DNA of 64,000 nucleotides from Tachypleus tridentatus (lineage: Eukaryota > Arthropoda > Merostomata > Xiphosura > Limulidae): the NCBI RefSeq assembly GCF_004210375.1, contig NC_134831.1, positions 310,001-374,000 on the forward strand. Reading direction: 5' to 3'. The translations under genes and the position numbers were made by a program. Of the stretch, positions 1 through 10,800 are shown in pieces. Numbering within the stretch: position 1 is the stretch's first letter; each line of letters opens with the position of its first letter. The notes under the pieces are model-generated. The model did not search any database and was not told the origin of the DNA. It saw only the letters and a list, made by a program, of their open reading frames with translations.

Positions 1-1642
1 ATGCTGAGATGACTTTATTTTATTTGTGAAGACATCGTCAATTTATTAGATTGATCAAGAAATTGCAATTAGAAGTTCGTATCTTAAGAAATATGTAGGA
101 ATGTTGAGCAACAAAACTGTGAGCTTCAGTACTCAGTTAGGTATGTTGTTTAAATGACATCTAAAGCAAATAACAGATTGTGTGTCATTGGAAGAAACTT
201 CCATCTTTGAATAAAGTAAGTTTTCTACTTCTGTGTGAGTTTTTGATCCACCTAACACTTGAGTACTGGACATTTATGTGGGCATGCAATTTGGCAGTGT
301 GATGTTGATGCTATCAATAAAACTATTAAGCTGTATTTTGAAATGCATGGCCTGCCATAACCTATTTGTCTGTGCAAACAGAAACTATCAGTTTAGGATT
401 GTCAAGGGTATAGACAATTAAAAGCTTGTTTGTTTTTTAAGTGACACATCCCACAAACCATTAGAAATACTTTTTTGCATATTATAAAAGTTCTTAACTG
501 TTACAATGGTGTTTAGAACATTAAAAAAGTGAGATGGAAAAGGCCATTGTCTGTCAAAGTCACTTCTCTTTTTAAATTCTTGTAATTTTTTTAATCCAAC
601 ATAAATTTCTCTTTCTTTGGTTTCATGTACCTACTCAAAAAATGTTAATATTTTATGTTATATGTAGACACTTCATCAAGCAAAACCATTTCACAATTTT
701 ATATTTTAACTAAAAAGCAGTTGTATTGCCAAGTGTACTTTGAGTAGTAGCCTTTTTTGACTATGTAAGAGAGAGTATAGAATTTATGGTTTGCTTCTGG
801 TCACACTTGATGCTTGTATTCTTGTTAGTTTAAATTGTTACCTGTACATGAACATTTGCAGGTTACTGAGGGCATCATTTGTGTGAGTTGGAATGTGTAG
901 AATTGTTATTTTGTAACTTTTCAGTAATCAGGCACTTTGAAGTTTATTAAAATATCAGATGTGACTGGAAGTAATTATCCAATGTCTAAATGTATGAATT
1001 TTAAAAATGAGCAGAAATCTGAAGAGCTCTGATTTTCTACAAGAGTAGGATTATTTTGGGGCATTCTGTACTTTATTGGTGCAGTATTTTAATTATCATT
1101 TTATTCGTTTACTAATAACCTCTCACTGAATGTCCTGCAGTTCTGTGCTTATTCATAGGGCTATTGTACTTGTAGTATTAAAATGATAAGCTATTAGAAA
1201 AGCTTCTGTTTGATCAGTTGATGTATTTTTAATATATTGCTCTGATTAAGACCAGTCTGTTTATAATAAATATAATCCTAGTTCCATTTGTTTTCTAGTT
1301 AGTTGGTTAATAGTGCAAGATTTTACAAGTTTACTAACTGGCTGGTTATTGAAAATATTTTTTATTGCAATAGAAGAAGCAATAAAGAAATTCTGAAAAT
1401 GTGTTTTACTGAAATTATTAATTATAAAATGGAAATTAATCTATATTACTTGTAAGTTGCATGTTTATTTGTAGTTTTCTGACAATTCTATATGTCTTAG
1501 GTAGTATTATAAACAATATATTTATCTCCGTAATTAATTTAAAATTTATAAAAAAGATTATAAACTGAGATTTATTTGTGTTAAAATGAATGCTTGATAG
1601 TATATACATGTTTCTTCACTTTTATTAACTTCCTCATTAAAG
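1..1642. other. Upstream intron sequence of TUT1, no exon recognised
   Basis: The stretch is AT-rich with stops in all frames. It should hold intron before the exon that begins at 1643, because that exon opens in the middle of an RRM (RNP1 strand). I looked on the + strand for an RNP2-type strand or a C2H2 zinc finger, the parts expected upstream in TUT1, and saw neither. The N-terminal exons probably lie before the window. Confidence 0.5.
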
Positions 1643-1861
1643 AGAAGATTTGCCTTTGTGAAATTTGAAAATGAAAGTTCAGTAGCTGCAGCCTTAGGTA
1701 TGAAAAACTCGTTTATCATTCATCGTTATCAACTTCAAGTGAAACCACGGAAACTGAAGTCAGATAGTCTCTATAAAAGAGCAGAGTTACTCGGATCAAA
1801 ACCATTTTCTGTACCTGTAGATCACAAAACTCTGGTGGATAAATTCATTTCTGAGGACACA
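1643..1861 (+). CDS. TUT1: TUT1 exon: C-terminal half of the RRM
   Basis: The acceptor AG is at 1641-1642 and the donor is GTGAGT at 1862. The exon encodes 73 codons starting RRFAFVKFENESS, the RNP1 strand and last helix of an RRM. The linker that follows (residues like LLGSKPFSVPVDHKTLVDKF) leads into the catalytic module. It starts and ends in phase 0. Confidence 0.85.
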
Positions 1862-4800
1862 GTGAGTAGTGAGTTTTTGTCTTGTATTGCAGTAAAAAAA
1901 CAACTTAAATTTCACTTAAGAGAAAATCCAAAAGTTTTATTTGGTACTAAAACATTGGGATTTTTATTGATGTAAGGAGGATAAATATATGCATTATGTG
2001 AGAAGGAAAAAATGCTCCAGTTACTTTAGAATACTTGAATTTAAATTTTGTTGTCAACACTTGGAGATCTTGGTTGATATGTGCACTTTGCTTTCTTGTA
2101 CTTAATTTTTAACATGTATATATATATATGTATATATTGTAATACAATCCTCTAGCTATTAGGGCATTCATAGCAGAATTGTACTGTTGAATGTTTGAAA
2201 ATGTTGTTAACCAAATGTACAGGAGCTAAACATGTTGTGTGATATGGCATGGCTTATACTAGTGAATACTATTGCAGCTGTACATCGTTATTTATGAAGT
2301 GCATCTACATCTTTCTTCATGAAACTTTGTCTAATTTTGGAAACATTTACCTAAGTACTACACATGAAGGTTAGGTTTATCACTTTTTGCATGTGTATAA
2401 TAGAAATTTCATGTAAATCTAAGCTTATTTTCATTGTAAATTGAACTTGGTGATGTAGTGTTGTTTGCGTGCTTTTAGTACATGAAAGTAATAATAAAAC
2501 TTAACTTTTAATTTGTTGCAAATCCTGGCCAAATCTAAGGCTCCAGTTATTTTGTGAATTTCTCAAGTACAGAGTTTTAAACAGTGACTTTGCTTGAAGG
2601 ATAAAATGTGTGGGAGGCTAAAGTGAAAGAAAAATTAGTGTTATTTGATTTCCTTTTTGTTTTTAATCATTATGTATAATACAATTATTTGGATAGTGAA
2701 AATAACCTTGGAGTAATAGAAAGAGTAAGGCAGTTCAGGGAGGTTTTAAACCCATTTTATTGTTTAGTATTGTTGAAACTGAACACATTAAGTCCTGCAC
2801 CCTAGTTATGTATTTAGAAATAATTATGATGATTACAGAGTCATTGTTTAAATTCATAAAAAAGGTCAAGCTGAAACTTGTTTTTTATTTCAAAGTCTGA
2901 TCACGTAATACCAGATGTCAAAGTCTGGTCATGTAATACCAGATCTTAAAGTTTGACACTTCAGTATTTATACTTTTTCTTTTCACAAGATGGATAACCA
3001 GATGGTGATGTTGAGAAACACCTTGAAGTTGTCTAAGGAAGAAATACTTGAACGAGAGAATTTTTGTAGATTTCTTCAGGATGCCCTGCAAGAATATTTT
3101 CCAGGATGTACTTTATGCCTTTATGGATCAAGTGTCAATGGATTTGGAATTAAGACATGTGACATTGATATGTTTTTAGACATTAATCATTTGGTAAATA
3201 AGGTAATATAGAAGCACTGTGAAAAGATTTTGTATTTTGTTTGTTTGTTTTTCTTGCCCTCACAATTTAGTATGTAGCTTAGGATATGATTTACCATTTC
3301 AAACCATCAATACTGAATTCGTACTGATCAAGCAGGTAATTCAATAACCACAATATGCAGCAACTACAGGATTGGGTGTGTTACATATTAAAACAATCTT
3401 GGATGTATGAATCATTAAATCTGCTGATGACTAAAGCTAATTACAAAGTTGTAAAATATAGTGTATCAGAACCGTATTTTGACATTGTTTGTAATTTTGT
3501 AGGTAGTGTCATGTCGTCAAAGATTTAACTTTATTAGAAAGGGTATGTAATGGTCGTTTTTGACACAGAATACTTAAACACTTGGGTTGTAAAGATTTGC
3601 TCAATTTGAGGATTTAAAAGATGGGGATATCCCTGGTGTTTAGTGGCATTGGAAGACAAAGGAATATTGTTCAACGTGAAGAATCAGGACCATTTGAAGA
3701 GAAAGCTGCAACAATTCATGTCTAGCTATGGTAAGCAGTGTGGTGTCTTGTAGCAGGTAAGAATCTGTGAACAAAATAGTCAATGGCAAAAACTGTCCAT
3801 GTGTCCCAGCAACAGCATGCAACATATTCAAGAAGTAACTCCATCTGCAAGTGAGGTACAAAGGATGTATGTTGCGTACCTCAGTCAGCTAATGAATGAA
3901 ACCCTTATTCATGTTATTCTTTATGAAGACATTTTAATGAAGTTGTTAGTTGTAGCCTGTATGTATTTCTGCATGATTATGCTGTTTAAACTGTTGCTGA
4001 GTGACAATCTTTATATACTAGATGACTTATAGAAAGCCTGCAGAAGCAGCGATATGCTTTGGATATGGCAACATTACGTGACAGCTATTTTCAATGGAAA
4101 CTAAGCCACAAGTCAACTCTCCAGATCCATTGGCATTAGATAGAGTATGATTGAATCTGGTGATGTGTACTGTAATGGGGTGGTGAGATTTTAAAATGTT
4201 TTAACTGTGTACACATGTCTGGATTAAATTGAGCTTGCCCTGATGTCTTGCACAGTTATAATAAAGTTTTTAAATTTTGAATGTTAATATATGTCAGTAA
4301 ACTTGGCATTAAAAATTGTTGTATTTTCAATTTTTATATCATCTACAAGTTTGAAATTCTTAATTTCAAAAGAAATTACTTGAAGTTTTTAATCTTCAGT
4401 TGTTTGTAAAGTATCTGTGCTGCCTGAATTCTTACAGAGTTTATCTCCTCCCTAATGTAGCTTTTAGTCCAACCAATTGAACACAAACTGTATTATTATG
4501 ACAAACACTATAAAGTTTAAATCTCGTGCCTTCTTGATTTCTAAATTTGTCAAACCAACCAAGAAAGTTCTTCCCGTTTCTCCATAGCTTTCCAAGTAGT
4601 TATCTCAATCTTGTCATATTTGATGGATATGTTTATAACCAATAGAAAGAGCTTTTTTTCCCATGTGTTTTGAACTTACACTCATCTTTTTTAATTTTGT
4701 TGCAAAAGTTAGGAGTTGAGAAGAATTAGGTGATCTGCACTTAGCAGTTGTTGCTCCAAGCACTAACTTATTTGTAGCTTATTTAGAAAGTCATGTAAAT

Positions 4801-7800
4801 TGTAGTAGTAACTGGTGTATTTTGTATGATCTAAAATGCATAAGGCACATTAATTTTTGTGTGAACAACATAGTTGGGTTAAAAAAAAAGAAGAGAGGGA
4901 GGCCTAGTGAATTAAATGCCTGAGTGCAAATGTTGACGTAATTTATGCTACGAAGTACTTCCATTTATATAAAGCTGATAATTTGTTTCTACTGTAATTT
5001 ATTGCTTTCTTGGAAAAAGCCAGTTGGTAAAATAATAAAATAAAACAGATGTGAAAAATTTAACATTTGAAATTGTGAAGATAATTAAAAATATGCTTAC
5101 AAATGATGCATTTAAAGAATAAAAAATCAAATTGTTTATTTCATTTTACAATTTTAAAATTCTCATTTTACTGTACATTGTTGATCTTTATTGTTGTTAG
5201 GGTACAGAAACTAAGAGGTAAGTGCAAAGTTTTACCACAACATAAAACTAATTTAATATTCATTTAGGATATTCTTGAAACTACACATATGAAATGTATA
5301 AATTGTAAGATGAACAAGAAGTATAATTGTTCTTAATTCAAAAATTGTCTTTCACTTTGACTCAGTAAAGGCTTTTTAAAATCATGGACAAAACTTCAAT
5401 AGAGAGTAAATATAATGCACTCAACCATTTGTATTAGATACAATGACTATAAAATAAAAATAGCCCTAACAAGAAATGGTTGATATGAAGTTATTGTTAT
5501 GTGTGTTACTAAGTAATTATTTAATACTTGTTTTAAAAGTATTTAACGTTTTTCTTTTATAAAAACAGATAGTTTTCTTATGAAAAAAATGTAAATTATT
5601 GTTATAATTAGCATTCAGGATTATGGTATTATTTTTATAGTAATTAAATTTGACATTTTTTTCTTAAAGTGATTAAAATATTTAGAAACATAAAACACAT
5701 AAAAAATTGGGAAGAAAAGGCCTTTTTATTTGAGTATTTTTTGTTTCATTCTGAGATTTGAAAGCTAAGGTATCCACAACCAGCCAAAATAAGTTTTTAT
5801 GTTATTATGAATTGTGTTGCAAGATTCCTGATTTCACCAACTCTTTCAGGTTTATAGTGCTTACATTTTTTCCCAGGTTACAAATTATGTGTTTGCTTTA
5901 AAAGTTAATATTTTTTCTAAATCTTCCTCAGGACTTCAGTTCATCTGACACTTCAAAGTGTGGAGATTTACCTTCTGTACATGATATTATGAGTGGTTTG
6001 GTGTCTGCTGATACACTTCACAAGATGCCTGAAGAAATGCAGTTAAAGTTCATAATTAAAGTAATACGCAAGATTCCAAAATGTAGAAATGTATTGTTTA
6101 TCCCAAGTAAACGTTGTCCAATTATTCACTTCCTGCACTCTGGCTTTAATGTGCATTGTGACATTTCTTCTAAAAGCAGGTTGGTTTTCTGTACTTAATT
6201 ATGAATTTGAGAAATTACAATTTGTTTGTTGTTTTACGTAGGGCTGTAATATGCTAGCATATCATAAGTTTTCTACTTGTGGTAGTAATACAGAGAATTA
6301 AAAAAATTTATTAGTCGTTTAGTTTTGGTACTTTAATGGTGTCGATGTTTCATCCAGTAGGTCATTAAAATTACATCATTTTATTTTCTTTGTTAACTAT
6401 GATAGGTGGTGTGTCCCTTACCCAAGGGGATATTTCAATGAAATGTCAAACATCTGTGTTAAAAGAATTAGCACTTAGCATCGTAATATCTGTTGTTGGC
6501 TGATTATGATACTGACTAAATGTAATAAAACGTGAAGGAACTAATGACAAATTAATGTAGTCTCATGACATACACATTAATAACAGTATCAATCATCGAA
6601 TTTCAACTAAAATGCAGTTTTAGGGTTGTCTCTTTTTTTTTTTAGATTACTTCCATTAAGAGCAGTTATTGCAGAATTAATTAACTGTGTGATATTTTAT
6701 AATGGAAGTGTCATCTATATTTGTTATAAACTGTACCTTATTATTTCCTTAATAAGCACTTGCTATTAAATGAGCAAAACATAGAACACTGTAATTGGCG
6801 AATTAAAGCACCTACTATGTAAGGTTTATGGAGCATTGTAATTATCTTAATTGGATTTGTAAAAAATATTTTATTTAACAGTAAGGGTGTGGTAATTGCT
6901 ATATCCAGCATCTTAAGTGTTACACGTAGTGAGTTTTATCATATCTGGTTGTAGTGTTAAATTAGATACCTTTATCAGATTTTTAACATGAACTTGAAGT
7001 TATGTTCTGAATGCTGTTACAATATTCATAAAATAAGAGTATATTATTGTTGTTGGCCAAATACTTGTACTGGTGATGGAAAATTTGCCACATTTCCTTC
7101 CAAGCCTGAAAGCTGTAATATAAAGCTGGCCAAACAGTGGAATTTGCTAATTGATCACCTGCCAAGCTTATTTGTTAATAGGTTACAATGGATTATTCTG
7201 TCATGATAATTAGGTAGTTGGAGTTGTTAAAAGAAATAACAATCAGAAATGCTAATTTTAATTAGTTTTAATATTGTAAGTCATAACAATAGACTACCTT
7301 GAATTAATAAATGATTAATCATAAAAGGAATGTTTTGATTACTTGAAGAGTAAAAATAATTGAAAATATTGATTTCTGTTACTTATTTTACATGGTTGTT
7401 ATAAATAATACACAAAAATAACAATTAGTACTTGAGTAGATAAAGAAAACTTTAAAAAAACATTAATGAGATAATAAAAATATGAATCTACTAGAAAATG
7501 AAAAATCAAAGGCACAGAATGTGTGAAGAGTAACCTTTTAAAGCATCAAATAAAAATATTTTGTGTTTATTATTGTTATTAGAATGTTGAGTGTTTTTAT
7601 TATTACTTAGTTGAACAAATTTCATACTGTCAAAATATTTGAGTTATCATTGAGCTACTATGTGTAATTTAGCTTTTGAACTTTGATATAAGCATTTTTT
7701 TCATAATTAATCTTGTACAGGGTATTGAAAAATGAGGTGAGTAAAAAAGTAAGCTTCAAGTTAAGTTTCATTTTTTGCAATTAAAGTAGTGTGTTACTAA

Positions 7801-10800
7801 ACCGCTTCTAAATAATACAATAATTATTGTTATCCTTTCTTTTAAATGTGTTTTCTGTGTCTTCATCAGCCTAGTTATTCACAATAGTCATTTGTTGAGG
7901 CTTTATGGCCTGCTGGATCCACGAGTCACACCTCTGATTATGACACTTCATTACTGGGCTAAAAGACTTATATTAACTTGCTCTGGCCACAAACTTACCA
8001 GCTATGCATTCAACTGGATGATCATATTCTTCCTGCAGTCTTGTGATCCACCAGTCTTACCATCAGTATTAGAACTAAGGAATTTGACAGGTAAACTATA
8101 TTTTAATTTTATATTTTACATGAAATAAAAACTATTTCTTGTTTCATGGTTAGGGGAAAAAAAAACTTTTTATTTTCTTCTGTAAATTCACTTTCTTACA
8201 TTTTTAAAACTTGTTTGTTTTGGCCTTTATGTTTAAAACATGGATATTAACTGACTTTTGGCAGTTATTTAACTAAAACCATGTACAGTGTACAGGGTAG
8301 TAAAAAAAATTAAATTGTTGTCTTTCTTTTTTTTAATAACATAATTATATATTATCAGTCAAGAATATTTTAAAACTGAAACAGTATTCATGGTCTAGTT
8401 GTTATTAATGTCACGTTTGAGAACGTTCTAATGTTTAAGTGATTACTAAATAAATAAATAAAAACTTCATTGTATAAGAGTTTTATCCAAGGACTAATAG
8501 ATGACCAGTTGCTAATATCTGAAGACTATTGAATTTTGAAATTTTAGACAAATTTTTTAAGTCTCCAGTAAAAGTTCTAAATTGGTAACAAAAAGTTAGA
8601 ATGAGATACATACAAGTTGAATGAGTGTAAAATGCTAAACAGTGACCTAGTTGAAATATTATATGGAAGCATGGCTACCTAAAGATGGCATCTTAGAGTC
8701 ATATGTTGTGAGAGATTTTTAATTTCTTTTTAGTTGTAAACTTCTTTTTTATGTGTACTAAATAATCTTATAAGTGTTTCACTGGTGGAAATTTCACTAG
8801 TTTGATGAAAGGGTAAAGCATTAAAAACTGGTAATGTTTACTTATTGAAATTGGTTTTAATTATTCATTTTACAATCAGGGTCTTAACAAAACTTGTCCT
8901 AGTGCCTATGTAAATATTTGATAAATACTTAGTTTTTGTAAGATTTTAGAGAAAACAAGAAGTTAGTTTGCTAGAACTTTCAATGAAATTCTTCTGTATT
9001 GACAGATGTTATGTATTTTTTGTATTTTTATGAATTGAATACAAAAGCATTTTGTCTGTTTCTGTTAATACTCTTATACAAGAATAGTGAGGTATCTCAT
9101 ATTTGTTTTATTAATGTATGAAGTTAAGTAATTATTCTGTTTAGATGATACTCGAGAAGTGGATGGCATAGACTGTGCATTTTGTAATGATCCTTCCAAA
9201 ATCAGTCCATCAGCTAATGAATTAAGTGGAGGTAAGTGATGTGTTTGAAATGAAAGTTTGCCAAAATAGGTGATCAAGATATAATTTTTATTATTTATTT
9301 TGAGTTTAAAATAACTTTTATCTTTCATGTTTGTAGAGATGTAGTTATAAAAGAAAAATACAGTGTATTCTAAAGATGGCTGGTATGGGTATTAGAACTT
9401 TAATCAAAATAAAGTATAGAACAACACTTTTACCTTATGTTAACAAACAGGTTAACCTAAGAAAGTCAAAATTTTGTTCTGTTCTTTATATTAATTCAAG
9501 TTTTAATACCCATGCCAGCTGTCTTTAGAATACATTTTTACTTCAAGTAGGATTCTTTTCATCATGAAGAATACAGTGTGTTCCAGAAATACCTTCACAA
9601 TTTTTACCTTAAATAAAATATATTCCTGAGCATAAATAATGAAGCATTTCATTGGTATACAGTGACCAGCAGGTAGAAATACAAATTAATATTACCTTTT
9701 GGTCTTGTTTATCTTCTTTAGTAAAGAAACTATTATATAGTACAATTATTTTAGTGGTGGGATAAAACCTTAAAACTAATCATTTGTCACTATATGTAAA
9801 CTTACCATAAGTTCTTCTCTAGCCACAGGAGTGGTTTTTGCTTTTGTGTAATTGTGTTCTGTTTGAACTGGGCTTTCCACTGGGTTCTTTCAGGTTTACC
9901 AGATATATTTGCTTATTTACTGAGAAATACAAACATTTACAATATTTTCTTTGCAATAATCACCTTTCCAATTACAGCAGTCTTGTTGTATATTAATAAT
10001 TTCATGATTTACCCTTATTTTTTGAACAGTTAATGTTTGATGTGATTAGTTTTTATTTGATTTATCAGCACATCTCATAGACTGCTTACTGACTCTCTCT
10101 AATACATTTTGTAAGCAATGTTTCTTCCCAGAATTAATTGTAAAATATTTTAATTTACTTAGCACTTAAGTCTAGCCTTGTGGTTAGGGAGATCAACTTA
10201 GTCTGTGGGCAACAGGTTTGAATATCTCTCACTGAACATGCTTGCCCTTTCAGTTTTGGGTCATTATAAGTGTTGGTCACTCCCACTATTCATTGGGGAA
10301 AGACTAACCCAAGTGTCATCAATAGGTGATATTGATTGACTGCCTTTCTTCTGATTTATTGCTACTAAGTTAAGGACAACTTAGCACTCAAATAGCATTT
10401 GTGCAAAGGTTGGACCAAAACTTACCACTGGTCTTTCAAACAATTTGAAATAGTTAATTAAAACTCTATAAAATTGTGCTTATCAAAAGCTTGAAACTTA
10501 TGATTGTAAAACACAAGAACATGTGTTATGTTCTTCTGTGATATGTTTTTAACAGTAAACCATTTACAAAATATTAACTTGTTATTATGTAACATTACTG
10601 TTTTCAACGTCAACAAACATTATGGATTAATTTTGACTTGAATACAAACTTAAAGGGAGATTTTTAACCTGGATTATAATATTTTCAGTAATATCCAGAA
10701 TGTTTCAAGACAAATTTGGATTTCATAATGCATAGTATCATTAATTATTTGCAATTAATATAAAGCTTGCCAAATGTTATTACTCCAGCCATATGAAGTG

